A stretch of DNA of 64,000 bases from DATAEG01 sp963703085. GTDB lineage: Bacteria > Actinomycetota > Actinomycetes > Mycobacteriales > Jatrophihabitantaceae. Below the pieces are notes generated by a model, which ran no database searches, was not told where the DNA came from, and worked only from the letters and a program-made list of their open reading frames with translations. Below, piece by piece: positions 8,483-17,457 of the stretch. Location of the stretch: contig OY969789.1 in assembly GCA_963703085.1 (NCBI GenBank), forward strand, positions 620,001 through 684,000, read 5' to 3'. The translations under genes and the position numbers were made by a program. Numbering within the stretch: the first letter of the stretch is position 1; each line of letters starts with the position of its first letter.

Positions 8483-9724
8483 CTAGCGCTGCAGCTGCGG
8501 CCGGTGCAGGGTCGGCGGTGCGAACAGGTCGCTGCCGCGGCGCACCGCGAGCAGCACCCCGACAGCAAGCGCACCGGCGAACATCGACGACCCGCCGTAA
8601 GAGACGAACGGCAACGGCAGGCCGGTCACCGGGGTCATCCCCAGGTTCATGCCGATGTTCTGGAAGGCCTGGAACGCGAACCAGCAGACCACGCCGGTCG
8701 CGACGAGCCGGCCGATGCGATCGGCCGCGGCCGCGATGCGCAGCGCCCGCCACAGCAGCACGCCGTAGAGCCCGATGATGGCCAGGCTGCCGGCGAAGCC
8801 GAGTTCCTCCCCCGCCGCGCTGAAGACGAAGTCGGTCTGCTGTTCTGGAACGAATCCACCCTGGGTCTGCGGACCGTGGAACAGCCCCTTGCCGAGCAGC
8901 CCGCCGTGCGAGATGGCGATCCGCGCCTGGGTGATGTTGTAGGCAGCGCCCTGGGTGTCGGCGTGCGGGTCGGTGAACGCCCGGAACCGGGCCAGCTGGT
9001 AGTCGGCGAGCACGCCGGCCTTCACCGCCAGGAACGCGGCCAACACTCCGAGCAGGAGCAATCCGACCGTCCACCGCGCCGGCGCCCCGGCGGCGAGCAG
9101 CACACCGAAAGCAGCCGCTGCCACGACGAGGGCCGAGCCCAGGTCGGGCTGCACCATGATCAACCCGAGCGGTACCAGGGCCAACCCGAGCGCTGCGAGG
9201 ATGTCGCGGGCACGGGGCGCCGCATCCACCGGCCGGCCAACCGACCGCTGCCCGAGCAGCACCGCCATGCCGAGGATCAGGCCGAGCTTGGCGAACTCGG
9301 CAGGCTGTACCTCCACGCCGCCGGGGAACCGGATCCACGCATGCGCGCCGTTGACGGTGGTGCCGAACAGCAGCACCGCAATCAGGCCGAGGCAGCTCGC
9401 CACATACAGCACCGGTCCGACGAGCCGCAGCAGCCGTCGATCGAGCCGGGCCAGTCCCAGCACCAGGCCGGTGCCGATGATCATGTTCAGTACATGCCGG
9501 ATGAGGTAGCCGTTGGTTGCGAACTGCGCCTTCGTCGACGACCACACCAGCACCGCGCCGATGCAGGCCAGCGCGAACGCGCAGCAGCACAACACCCAGT
9601 CGGTCCCGGTGTCGCAACGGCCGCGGCGCCCGATCCACGGGCGCGCCGGTGGACCAGCCGACCACGGCTCGCTGGGCCGAATCGCTGCCGGACGGACCGG
9701 ACGCACCGGACCGGTGATCGTCAT
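8483..9724 (-). CDS. rodA: Peptidoglycan glycosyltransferase RodA (SEDS family)
   Basis: 413 residues; the ATG at 9724 overlaps the mrdA stop codon as ATGA. It is a polytopic SEDS protein. The N-terminal 40 residues are a Pro/Arg-rich cytoplasmic tail, followed by about ten membrane segments. Hallmark SEDS segments are AHAWIRFPGGVEVQPAEFAKLGLIL, QPDLGSAL, the loop TDFVFSAAGEELGF, and NIGMNLGMTPVTGLPLPFVSYGGSSM. It polymerises lipid II for lateral wall growth together with the class B PBP encoded immediately upstream. Confidence 0.96.
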   Translation of the reverse strand: MTITGPVRPVRPAAIRPSEPWSAGPPARPWIGRRGRCDTGTDWVLCCCAFALACIGAVLVWSSTKAQFATNGYLIRHVLNMIIGTGLVLGLARLDRRLLRLVGPVLYVASCLGLIAVLLFGTTVNGAHAWIRFPGGVEVQPAEFAKLGLILGMAVLLGQRSVGRPVDAAPRARDILAALGLALVPLGLIMVQPDLGSALVVAAAAFGVLLAAGAPARWTVGLLLLGVLAAFLAVKAGVLADYQLARFRAFTDPHADTQGAAYNITQARIAISHGGLLGKGLFHGPQTQGGFVPEQQTDFVFSAAGEELGFAGSLAIIGLYGVLLWRALRIAAAADRIGRLVATGVVCWFAFQAFQNIGMNLGMTPVTGLPLPFVSYGGSSMFAGALAVGVLLAVRRGSDLFAPPTLHRPQLQR

Positions 9725-11889
9725 CTGCGCCGACCGCCGGCCGGTGTCGGGACCGCGGCCGGCAGTCCAGGTGACCTGCCGTGCCGCGGCGCCTGCGGCG
9801 CTGGCGCCATGCGGCTCAGCTGGTGCAGCCGAGGCAGTCCGGAGAGCACTTTGGGCAACGTGGTCTCCGGCTTGCCGCCGGGCAGGGCGGAGCCGGTGAC
9901 CCCGAGCATGCCCTCGTACACCTTGCGGACCATCGGCGCCGCGGCGTATGCACCGATGCCGCCCTGCTCGATCATGCCCACCACTACCAGCTTGGCTTTG
10001 CCGTCGGAACCGGTCGGGCCCCAGGACGCGAGCCAGGACGTGTCCTGCTTGGCGAATACTTCGGCGGTGCCGGTCTTGCCGCCGATCTGGGTCTTGATCG
10101 GCGACCCGTCGAATGCGATCGCGCCCGAGACCTGATGGTTGTCCTGGAACTGCAGCGAGTGCTTGAAGAAGGCCAGCATGCTCTTGCTGACCGGCACCTT
10201 GTTCTTGACCGCTGCCTTCACGGTCTTGACGACCTTGCCCTGGGCATCCACCTCGGCCCAGCCGATGGTCGGTTTCCACAGCGTGCCACCGTTGACCATC
10301 GCGGAGTACGCCGCGGCCAGCTGCAACGGTGACACCGTCGTCTCACCCTGGCCGATCGACAGGTCGGCATTGTCACCGGCCCGGTAGCGCCAGCCGTCGG
10401 TGCAGTTCTCCTTGGCCAGCTGGGTCAGGTAGGCGCGGACGGCCGGATTCTTCTCATCCGGGTAGCCGCGCTTGGCGTCCCGGCAGTACTGCGCCTTGTT
10501 CTGCTTCCACCGCGCCAGTCGCGTCTCCCGGTCGGCGATGGATCCGGTGGCCTGCTCCGCGGCCGGCAGGTCGACCCCGGCGCTGGAGCCGAAGCCGAAT
10601 TCGCGGGCCATCTTCTGCAGGTACTCGTTCGGCTTCTGCCCCTTGGCTACTCGCTTCTGGTCGGCGTAGTACTCCTTGACCGCGAACTGATAGAACCAGG
10701 TGTCGCACGAGTACTGCAGGGCCAGCTTCAGATCGACGCCGCCGCCGATCGCTTCAGAGTCGAAGTTGGTCTTCACCCGGCCGTCGACGGTCAGGGAGCC
10801 GGGGCAGGTGTACTGCCCGTCGATACTGGCCAGCTTGTGCGTCACGTCCGAGCTGGCGCTGACCAGTTTGAAGGTCGACCCGGGCGCGTATTCGCCGGCG
10901 ATCGCGCGGGAGATCAACGGGTCGTTCGCCGCCGGATCGGTCAGCTTGCGGTAGTCGGCAACAGAGATGCCGCCGACGAACAGCTCCGGGTCGTAGTCGG
11001 GATAACTGGCCGCCGCGACGATGCGCCCGGTGTACGGGTCCATCACGACGAGCGCTCCGCCGGTGGCCGGCTTGCCACTGGCCCGGGTCGCGGCGATCTG
11101 CTCGGTCAGTGCCTTCTCGGCGAGCTTCTGCACGTCCAGGTCGATGCTCGTCACCAACGTGTTGCCCTGCACCGGTTGCACCTGCGGGCCGGAACCGACG
11201 ACGTCGCCGCGCGCGTCCAGGTAGACGGTCTTGGTGCCGTCGGTGCCACGCAAGGCGGGATCGTAGGAGCTCTCCAGCCCACTGCGCCCGATGAGGTCCT
11301 CGTCGCGCAGCGAAGGGTTGGCCTTCTCGTCGGCCGCGCTCACCTGACCTGCGTAACCGAGTGTCTGGCCGGCCAGCGAGCCGTTCGGATAGTTGCGCAC
11401 CGTCTGCGTCGCAACGGTGACGCCCGGGTAGTCCTCCCGGTGTTCGCTGAGGGCAAGCATCACCTTCTCGTCGATCCCAGTGGCGACCGGGACCGACTCG
11501 TACGGCTGCCCCGTCCAGCACGGTGCGGCCACCTTCACCCCGCACGGGGTGATCTCGTGCGCGAGGTCGGCGACGGACAGGCCGAGCAGGTCGGCCACCC
11601 GGCCGAGGACCGCGGCACCGCCGTCCGGTTGGGCGAGCACCGTCTCCCGGTCGACGGTGACGACATGCGTCGACTCGTTGCCGATCAGCACCCGGCCCTT
11701 CGCGTCGAGGACCAGGCCGCGGGCGGCGGGCTCGACGATGGTGCCGGTGCGAACCGCGCCGGCCACCTGCACCGGCTTGTGCTTGTCGAGCATCTGCACG
11801 TACCAGAGCCGCCCGACCAGAGTGAGCACCAGCGACGCCACCAACACCTGGACCAGCAGCAACCGGCGGGTGGCCCGGCTACTGCTCAT
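9721..11889 (-). CDS. mrdA: Penicillin-binding protein 2 (class B transpeptidase)
   Basis: 722 residues from the ATG at 11889, just before the membrane anchor RRLLLVQVLVASLVLTLVGRLW. A dimerisation domain follows, then the transpeptidase domain. The acyl-enzyme serine is Ser338 in STFK (338-341), the second motif is Ser394-Cys395-Asp396, and the third is Lys605-Thr606-Gly607. The SCD form is usual for elongation-type PBP2. It cross-links peptidoglycan made by RodA. A charged insertion around ADQKRVAKGQKPNEYLQKM lies between the second and third motifs. It is coupled to rodA by ATGA. Confidence 0.95.
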   Translation of the reverse strand: MSSSRATRRLLLVQVLVASLVLTLVGRLWYVQMLDKHKPVQVAGAVRTGTIVEPAARGLVLDAKGRVLIGNESTHVVTVDRETVLAQPDGGAAVLGRVADLLGLSVADLAHEITPCGVKVAAPCWTGQPYESVPVATGIDEKVMLALSEHREDYPGVTVATQTVRNYPNGSLAGQTLGYAGQVSAADEKANPSLRDEDLIGRSGLESSYDPALRGTDGTKTVYLDARGDVVGSGPQVQPVQGNTLVTSIDLDVQKLAEKALTEQIAATRASGKPATGGALVVMDPYTGRIVAAASYPDYDPELFVGGISVADYRKLTDPAANDPLISRAIAGEYAPGSTFKLVSASSDVTHKLASIDGQYTCPGSLTVDGRVKTNFDSEAIGGGVDLKLALQYSCDTWFYQFAVKEYYADQKRVAKGQKPNEYLQKMAREFGFGSSAGVDLPAAEQATGSIADRETRLARWKQNKAQYCRDAKRGYPDEKNPAVRAYLTQLAKENCTDGWRYRAGDNADLSIGQGETTVSPLQLAAAYSAMVNGGTLWKPTIGWAEVDAQGKVVKTVKAAVKNKVPVSKSMLAFFKHSLQFQDNHQVSGAIAFDGSPIKTQIGGKTGTAEVFAKQDTSWLASWGPTGSDGKAKLVVVGMIEQGGIGAYAAAPMVRKVYEGMLGVTGSALPGGKPETTLPKVLSGLPRLHQLSRMAPAPQAPRHGRSPGLPAAVPTPAGGRRR

Positions 11890-11917
11890 CGCTGCACCGC
11901 AGCCGGCCGCAGTGCGC

Positions 11918-12472
11918 TCATCGCAACACCCGGGAGGCAAGCGGTGCCGGGCGCAGCGTCGGTGAGCGCAACACCGCGGCGACGATCGGCAGCACTGCCG
12001 AGGCCAGCACGGCGTCGCACACCGTGGCCGGGAGCACCATCAGCAGAGCGACCGGCACCGAAGCAACCTCGTCCGAGCTGAGCAGAGCCAAGACGGCGAA
12101 GATCACGATCGCCACCCCGGCCGCGATGCCGGCAAGCGTCCCGACCACCGCTGCCTGCTTGACCGCCCCGGCCCGGTTGCCCGGGCCGGTCCCGCACACC
12201 AGGCCACCGACCACGCCGGCCGCCAGGCCCAGGCCGAGCCAGACGAGCGCGAGTACCCCGACCCGATGGTCGGAGGCCAGGTCGGCGACCAGGCCGAGGC
12301 TGAACCCGAGTGCCATCCCGCTGGCCGGCCCGGCCCGCAAGGCGATCGCAGCAACGACGACGGCGGGAAGGCTGATCGGCACCGGCATCGTCAACGGGCC
12401 GATGAGGACGCCCTGGAGCAGCAGTGCAGTCATCGTCGCGGCAGCGCCGGCGGCGACTCGCGCTGCGGTCAT
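11918..12472 (-). CDS. mreD: Rod shape-determining protein MreD
   Basis: 184 residues, with several alanine- and valine-rich membrane segments. It is assigned from position (mreC-mreD-mrdA), length, and the MreD-like pattern of an N-terminal hydrophobic hairpin followed by GMALGFSLGLVADLASDHRVGVLALVW. The ATG overlaps the mreC stop as ATGA. MreD is an integral membrane part of the elongasome that stabilises MreC and PBP2. Confidence 0.88.
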   Translation of the reverse strand: MTAARVAAGAAATMTALLLQGVLIGPLTMPVPISLPAVVVAAIALRAGPASGMALGFSLGLVADLASDHRVGVLALVWLGLGLAAGVVGGLVCGTGPGNRAGAVKQAAVVGTLAGIAAGVAIVIFAVLALLSSDEVASVPVALLMVLPATVCDAVLASAVLPIVAAVLRSPTLRPAPLASRVLR

Positions 12473-13335
12473 CGGCCGCCCTCTGCGTTGCCGCCCGGGT
12501 GCAGTGGCGTCCGGGCGCCTGCCTTGCCGCCGACCAGCACGACTCCGACCACGTCGAGGGCAGTTGGTGAGGTGGCCGGTCGCACGGTCGCCCGCACGCT
12601 GCCGTCGGTACCCGCGTCGACCCCGGTGATCGTGCCGACGGTCAACCCGGAGACGTAGGTGCTCGACCCGGTCGGGCCCGAGACGAGCACGTCGCCGACC
12701 CTCGGCACCGCACGCGGGTCCAGTGGCACGAAGGTGAACCCAGCTGTGCCGTGGCCGGTGGCCACCCCGAGCTGCCCGGTGCGCCGGTCCCGAACGCCCA
12801 CACCGGATCCCGGGTCGGCGGCGAGCAACACCGTGGTGCTGGTCGCCGACACGCGCAGCACCCGGCCGACGAGCGACGCTCCGACGATGACGCTCTGGTC
12901 CACCTTGACGCCGTCGGCGGTACCGATGTCGAGCGTGACCGTCCAGTCGAAGCCACCGCTGGGCCCGATGGCGATCACCCGGGCCGGCAGCACCGAATAG
13001 CCGCCGCGGGTGGCCTGCAGCTGCAGCTTGGCGAGTTGGTCGTGCGTCGACTTGTCCTGAGCGCTCTGCGCGGCGGTGCGCTGCAGCTCGGCCAGCTGCC
13101 GGTGCAGCCGGTCGATGGTCGCCGTGTCACTGCCGATGTGTGGCAATGCCTGCGCCCAGCGCCGCGCCGGACCCGTCACCGAGTCGCTGCCCCGGTACAA
13201 CGCACCGAAGAATCCCTGCACCCCGCTGCGCGCTCCGGAGAACGACGCACCCACCACGTCCGACGTCACGAACAACAGTGCGACGATCGTCAGGGCGAGG
13301 GCGGCGCGGCGCTGCCGCTGCGTCAGTCGTCGCAT
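12469..13335 (-). CDS. mreC: Rod shape-determining protein MreC
   Basis: 288 residues. There is one N-terminal membrane anchor (ALALTIVALLFVTSDVVG), then a coiled-coil-like stretch (DRLHRQLAELQRTAAQSAQDK). Two beta-domains follow, with the MreC signature VIAIGPSGGFDWTVTLDIGTADGVKVDQSVIV and the later GDVLVSGPTGSSTYVSGLTVG. It scaffolds PBP2 and RodA outside the membrane. The start lies 2 bases after the mreB stop. Confidence 0.94.
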   Translation of the reverse strand: MRRLTQRQRRAALALTIVALLFVTSDVVGASFSGARSGVQGFFGALYRGSDSVTGPARRWAQALPHIGSDTATIDRLHRQLAELQRTAAQSAQDKSTHDQLAKLQLQATRGGYSVLPARVIAIGPSGGFDWTVTLDIGTADGVKVDQSVIVGASLVGRVLRVSATSTTVLLAADPGSGVGVRDRRTGQLGVATGHGTAGFTFVPLDPRAVPRVGDVLVSGPTGSSTYVSGLTVGTITGVDAGTDGSVRATVRPATSPTALDVVGVVLVGGKAGARTPLHPGGNAEGGR

Positions 13336-13337
13336 CC

Positions 13338-14417
13338 CTACCGCCGGGGCCCGTCGACGACCACCTTCTGCAAACGGTCGAAGTGCTCCACCACCGTGCC
13401 GGTGCCGAGTACGACAGAATGCAGCGGGCGGTCCGCGACGAGGACGGGGACGCCTATCTCGTGCTGCATCCGTGCCTCCAACCCGCGCAGCAGGGCTCCG
13501 CCGCCGGTGAGCACGATCCCTCGGGTGATCAAGTCGCCGGAGAGCTCCGGCGGGCAGCGGTCCAACGTCGATCGGACCGCGCCGACGATCTTGGCCAGTG
13601 GCGCGTCCATCGCGCGGCGCAACTCGTCGCAGCTGATGGTGACGTTGCGCGGCAGGCCGGTGGCCAGCTCCCGACCGCGGATCTCGGCGCGCAACGGTCC
13701 CGAGACCGGATAGGCGCTGCCGATGGAGATCTTCAGCTCTTCGGCGGTGCGCTCGCCGATCAGCAGGCCGAACTGGCTGCGAGCGTGCTCCACGATCGCC
13801 CGGTCCAGCGCGTCACCGGCCACCCGCAGGCTGGCCGCAGCGACGATCCCGCCGAGCGCGATCACCGCGACCTCGGTGGTGCCACCGCCGATGTCCACGA
13901 TCATCGAGCCGGCCGGTTGGCTCACCGGTAGCCCGGCGCCGATCGCTGCAGCCATCGGCTCGTCGATGATGTGCACTCGGCGCGCCCCCGCCGCGTATGC
14001 CGATTCGCTGACCGCGCGGCGTTCCACTCCGGTGATGCCCGACGGAACACACACCACCACGCGCGGACCGGTGAACATGCGGTGCCGCACGACTTTGCGG
14101 ACGAAGTAGCGCAGCATCTCCGCGGTGATGTCGTAGTCGGCGATCACCCCGTCCTGCAGCGGCCGCACCGCCTTGATGTGCCCGGGAGTGCGCCCGATCA
14201 TCTGCTTCGCCTCGGTGCCCACCGCGACGACTGCGTTGGTGGTGAGGTCGATGGCTACCACGGATGGCTCGCTCAGCAGGATGCCGCGGCCGCGGACGTA
14301 CACGTGAGTTGTCGCGGTACCGAGGTCGATGGCAAGGTCACCGCCGAGCAGTGACGCGCTCGCGCGTGACACGCCCGCGCCGCGCGATGTCGCTCGGCTG
14401 CCGGTGAGCAGCGACAT
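13338..14417 (-). CDS. mreB: Actin-like shape protein MreB
   Basis: 359 residues from the ATG at 14417. Actin-fold nucleotide motifs are present: GGDLAIDLGTATTHVYVRG (phosphate 1), MIVDIGGGTTEVAVIALGG (phosphate 2) and GIVLTGGGALLRGLEARM (adenosine). IIDEPMAAAIGAG is the connect motif. The protein directs lateral wall synthesis and heads the run mreB-mreC-mreD-mrdA-rodA. Upstream, ndk normally follows directly; here an alpha-amylase and a tandem repeat intervene, so mreB must have its own promoter in 14418-14615. Confidence 0.96.
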   Translation of the reverse strand: MSLLTGSRATSRGAGVSRASASLLGGDLAIDLGTATTHVYVRGRGILLSEPSVVAIDLTTNAVVAVGTEAKQMIGRTPGHIKAVRPLQDGVIADYDITAEMLRYFVRKVVRHRMFTGPRVVVCVPSGITGVERRAVSESAYAAGARRVHIIDEPMAAAIGAGLPVSQPAGSMIVDIGGGTTEVAVIALGGIVAAASLRVAGDALDRAIVEHARSQFGLLIGERTAEELKISIGSAYPVSGPLRAEIRGRELATGLPRNVTISCDELRRAMDAPLAKIVGAVRSTLDRCPPELSGDLITRGIVLTGGGALLRGLEARMQHEIGVPVLVADRPLHSVVLGTGTVVEHFDRLQKVVVDGPRR

Positions 14418-14615
14418 CGGCGTGAAAGCCACGGCAGCGGGTCCCTCTCCGGATCGGGCGCAGGGTGCAGCGAATGTGCTTGCCGATCGTATGGGCGGTA
14501 AGGGATTGCACCCGGGACCAACACGCTCGCCGCCCGATCGATCGTCTGCCATCGCGTACGTCGATACGGCACTGCTGCGAGACGGCAGCCACGGTGACGG
14601 TCCGTCCTCAAGAGC
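14418..14615 (-). promoter_or_regulatory. mreB upstream region
   Basis: About 200 bases with no convincing gene. Because transcription from the amylase must cross two strong hairpins, the mreB promoter probably lies here. A possible -10 hexamer TACGAT (complement of 14486-14491) is visible, but no matching -35 was found at normal spacing. Treat as the place to look rather than a mapped promoter. Confidence 0.25.
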
Positions 14616-14694
14616 GCGATGAGCGCTCGCGCGAAGAGCAGATCGCCCGCGCGAGCGCAGCGAGCTTGCGGCCGAGCGCAGCGAGGTGTCGGTT
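14616..14694. repeat. Direct repeat copy 1 (79 bp)
   Basis: This 79-bp block is identical base for base to 14760-14838. It is rich in the short palindrome-like words GCGAGCGCAGCGAGC and CCGAGCGCAGCGAG. With its flanking hairpin and a 21-bp copy of the amylase 3' end (14735-14755) it forms one unit of a tandem duplication with a period of about 142-144 bp. Confidence 0.9.
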
Positions 14695-14741
14695 CTGAGG
14701 GCCCGGTCGATGCGAAGCGAGGTCGGGCGCGAAGAACCGAC
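14688..14741. terminator. Stem-loop, copy 1
   Basis: Outer arms GTCGGTT (14688-14694) and AACCGAC (14735-14741) enclose an inner stem GCCCG/CGGGC (14701-14705 with 14724-14728) around a GATGCGAAGCGAGG loop. It lies downstream of the amylase and upstream of mreB, so it probably ends or insulates amylase transcription. Confidence 0.55.
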
Positions 14742-14759
14742 TAGGCGATCGTAGAGATC

Positions 14760-14838
14760 GCGATGAGCGCTCGCGCGAAGAGCAGATCGCCCGCGCGAGC
14801 GCAGCGAGCTTGCGGCCGAGCGCAGCGAGGTGTCGGTT
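14760..14838. repeat. Direct repeat copy 2 (79 bp)
   Basis: The second identical 79-bp block begins at 14760. The shared sequence resumes at 14877-14897, where AACCGACTAGGCGATCGTAGA includes the real amylase stop codon; the same 21 bases at 14735-14755 are a duplicated, non-functional gene end. The duplication therefore copied the amylase terminus plus its 3' flank. Confidence 0.9.
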
Positions 14839-14883
14839 TCGAGTGGGCCCCGAGCGAAGCGAGGGGCCCGCGAGACAACCGAC
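14832..14883. terminator. Strong stem-loop after the amylase, copy 2
   Basis: Outer arms GTCGGTT (14832-14838) and AACCGAC (14877-14883) flank a perfect inner stem GGGCCCC/GGGGCCC (14845-14851 with 14863-14869) with the loop GAGCGAAGCGA. It begins at the amylase stop codon and has the strength of a rho-independent hairpin, though without a clear U-tract. Confidence 0.6.
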
Positions 14884-16421
14884 TAGGCGATCGTAGAAAC
14901 AGCGACCGAGTCCTTGGCCGGGACGGTGACGGTGGCGTTGCCGTGCCGGTCCACGGTGACGCTCGGCCCGCTGCAGTGCCCGTGCGATACGGCACCGTGC
15001 AGCACGTCGCAGTAGCTGCCAGCACGTAGTCCGGTGTGGAAGGTCATCGTCTTGGCGGCGGCCTCGTTGTTGATCGCGATCCAGCCCCGGTCGCCGCGGC
15101 TGAACGCGATCAGGTTCACGCCGTCGTCCTGCCAGTTGCGTACCGGTGCGCTGCCGACGGCGTTGTGCCAGCCGACCAGATGGGCGATGCCTTGTTGCCG
15201 ATCCAGGCACTCCCAGCCGTTCGCGCAATCGGTGTCGGTGATCATCCCGTTCGCGTCTGACGGTGGCGAGTCGTCCGGAGTGCTCCACGTGAAGCTCGCG
15301 TACACCTCTGGCGTGCCGTATCCGTAGGCCAACATGAACTGGGTGGCCAGCACGTTCAACGCACCGTCCTTGTAGCTCAGCGTCGAGCCGTTGCGCTCGG
15401 TGTCGTGGTTCTCGACGAACGCCAGTGACTTGTTGCTGGGCAGCAGTCCGGCCTGCTCACCGAAGACCTTCAGATCGGTGATGTTCCCGCCGGGCGTGGC
15501 GGTGTAGCTCTTGAACGCGTCGTGGATCTGCTGCGCGAAGTCGAACCCGAGCGGCGAGCCGACGCCGGTGAACGCCCGCGGACTGATCACTCCAGGGCTG
15601 CCCAAACTGACCTCGAGCGCGAGGTACGGCCGCGTCCCGTCGACGGTGCGGTGCAGCAACGACTCGATCGCGGCCAGGTCCGCCTGCCCGATGTGCTTGG
15701 CCGCGTCGACGCGGAAGCCGGAGACCCCGTAGCCGATGAGCTTGTTGAGGTACCCGGCCAGCTTCGCCCGTACCGACGGTGTCTCGGTGCGCAGGTCGCT
15801 GAGTCCGACCAGCTCGCACTTGAGCACCTGCTGGACGTTGTTGAAGTCGTCGATTCCCCCGTCCGGACTCGGGCATTGGCCGCTGCTCGCGTGGAAGTCG
15901 GTCGGGCCGTACAGACCCTGATAGTTGTACTTCGTGTAGTGCACCCCGCCGTAGGACACATTCCCCTGGCCGGTCATGTGGTTGATCACCGCGTCCACGA
16001 TCACCTTGACACCGGCCTTGCGGCAGGTGCGCACCATCGCCTTGAACTGTGCCTCGTCACCCATCCGGCTGGTCAGGTTGTAGTCCACCGGCTGGTAGAC
16101 CTCCCACCAGGGGTGCAGCACCGGGGTCGCGTCGGTCGCCTGCCGCTTCACCGAGTCCTGCGGAGGAGCTACCTGCACTGCGCCGTAACCGGACGGGCCG
16201 AGCACGGTCGTGCACTCCCGCGCCACCGACGGCCAGTTCCATTCGAAGAGGTTCGCCACCACGTCGCGGCCGGGCCGCGGGTGCGCACCCGGGTGCGCGG
16301 CCGGCGCGTGCCTGGGACCGGCGAGGGCACTGGCACCGACGGCCAGAGCCGCGACGACCGCCGCGGAGGCGGCCAACGCAATCCATCGCCGGGACCTGGT
16401 CAGTGGGCGGGCGCTGCTCAT
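14883..16421 (-). CDS. Secreted alpha-amylase (GH13)
   Basis: 512 residues. A Sec-type signal peptide (RRWIALAASAAVVAALAVGASALAG) is followed by a Pro/His-rich linker and then the GH13 barrel. The catalytic nucleophile is Asp239 in GFRVDAAKH, the acid/base Glu270 in LALEVSLGS, and the transition-state stabiliser Asp340 in FVENHDTER. The substrate motif VIVDAVINHMTG is also present. It hydrolyses alpha-1,4-glucans outside the cell. It resembles Streptomyces-type amylases but has no visible C-terminal starch-binding domain. It sits between ndk and mreB, interrupting a normally conserved gene order, and its 3' end is tandemly duplicated. Confidence 0.95.
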   Translation of the reverse strand: MSSARPLTRSRRWIALAASAAVVAALAVGASALAGPRHAPAAHPGAHPRPGRDVVANLFEWNWPSVARECTTVLGPSGYGAVQVAPPQDSVKRQATDATPVLHPWWEVYQPVDYNLTSRMGDEAQFKAMVRTCRKAGVKVIVDAVINHMTGQGNVSYGGVHYTKYNYQGLYGPTDFHASSGQCPSPDGGIDDFNNVQQVLKCELVGLSDLRTETPSVRAKLAGYLNKLIGYGVSGFRVDAAKHIGQADLAAIESLLHRTVDGTRPYLALEVSLGSPGVISPRAFTGVGSPLGFDFAQQIHDAFKSYTATPGGNITDLKVFGEQAGLLPSNKSLAFVENHDTERNGSTLSYKDGALNVLATQFMLAYGYGTPEVYASFTWSTPDDSPPSDANGMITDTDCANGWECLDRQQGIAHLVGWHNAVGSAPVRNWQDDGVNLIAFSRGDRGWIAINNEAAAKTMTFHTGLRAGSYCDVLHGAVSHGHCSGPSVTVDRHGNATVTVPAKDSVAVSTIA

Positions 16422-16519
16422 GAGGTCTCCTCGAGCCGGAACGAAGCGCTTCCGGGCACCTTCCTAGTGACCTCGGTCGCCGGGTGTCAATCCCGGCCAC
16501 ACCGTCAACCCGCACCGGC

Positions 16520-16951
16520 TCAGCGCGGCGGGAACCAGAGCCCTATTTCGCGGGCGGCTGACTGCGCGGAGTCCGATCCGTGCACCAGGTTCTGTTGCAC
16601 GGGCAGCCCCCAGTCCCGGCCGAAGTCGCCGCGGATGGTGCCGGGCGCCGCGTCGGTCGGGTTGGTGGCGCCGGCCAGTGCACGGAACCCCTCGATCACG
16701 CGCTGCCCTTCGGCCACCGCGGCCACGACCGGCCCGGAGGACATGAAGTCGACGAGCGGTTGGTAGAACGGCTTGCCCTCGTGCTCGGCGTAATGCGCGG
16801 CCAGCAGTGCACCATCGGGTACCCGCAGGTCGAGCGCGACCAACCGGTAGCCCTTCGCCTCCACCCGGGCCAGGATTGCGCCGGCCAGCCCGCGGGCGAC
16901 TCCGTCCGGCTTGACCAGGATCAACGTGCGTTCGACAGCGGCAGAAGTCAC
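16520..16951 (-). CDS. ndk: Nucleoside diphosphate kinase
   Basis: 143 residues, GTG start, slightly longer than the usual 136. It opens with ERTLILVKPDGVARGLAG, and the active-site histidine lies in NLVHGSDSAQSAAREIGLWF. TNPTDAAPGTIRGDFG is the nucleotide-binding stretch. It balances NTP pools by phosphate transfer from ATP. It lies between DUF4233 and the inserted amylase in the valS-folC-DUF4233-ndk series. Confidence 0.97.
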   Translation of the reverse strand: MTSAAVERTLILVKPDGVARGLAGAILARVEAKGYRLVALDLRVPDGALLAAHYAEHEGKPFYQPLVDFMSSGPVVAAVAEGQRVIEGFRALAGATNPTDAAPGTIRGDFGRDWGLPVQQNLVHGSDSAQSAAREIGLWFPPR

Positions 16952-16986
16952 GTCGGAGACCCTATCCGGCAGCGACCGATGACCGG

Positions 16987-17457
16987 TCAGGAGACGAGCA
17001 TGCGCAGGCCGCCGGGCTTGCCGGCCAGGTCACGGCGCATGGTGAGCACCCACCACCACAGGGCGATGAACAACACGGCCACGATCACGATGGCTCGCTC
17101 CCAGACGCCGGTGGCCAACACGACGAGTTGCAGTGCGGAGCCGAGCCCGATGCCCCACCGGCGGCGCAGCAGAAAGCCGGTGACGACGAGCACCACGGCC
17201 AGTCCGATCAGGCACGCCGTCTTCGTACCGTCGAGACCGGTCGACGTCTGCGCAATGGCCCGGGGCACCAGCAACACGACCAGTGCCTCGAGACACAGCA
17301 ATGCGGCCAGCACGCCGCGGGTCGCCCGGTCGGCCTTCGTGCGGCGCTCGGCGAGCTCCTCCGCGCTCACCTCGACTGACTGGGCCGGGTCGGTCGGCGG
17401 GTCCAGGTCGGCCGGCGGGTCTGCGTCGGTGGGCTGCTCGGGCACCGATTCGGTCAC
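16987..17457 (-). CDS. DUF4233 membrane protein
   Basis: 156 residues from the GTG at 17457, which overlaps the folC stop codon as GTGA. An acidic, proline-rich cytoplasmic tail (about 45 residues) is followed by four hydrophobic segments, with the DUF4233-like block RATRGVLAALLCLEALVVLLVPRAIA. This small family is found almost exclusively between folC and ndk in actinobacteria, and the position here matches. Function unknown. Confidence 0.85.
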   Translation of the reverse strand: MTESVPEQPTDADPPADLDPPTDPAQSVEVSAEELAERRTKADRATRGVLAALLCLEALVVLLVPRAIAQTSTGLDGTKTACLIGLAVVLVVTGFLLRRRWGIGLGSALQLVVLATGVWERAIVIVAVLFIALWWWVLTMRRDLAGKPGGLRMLVS

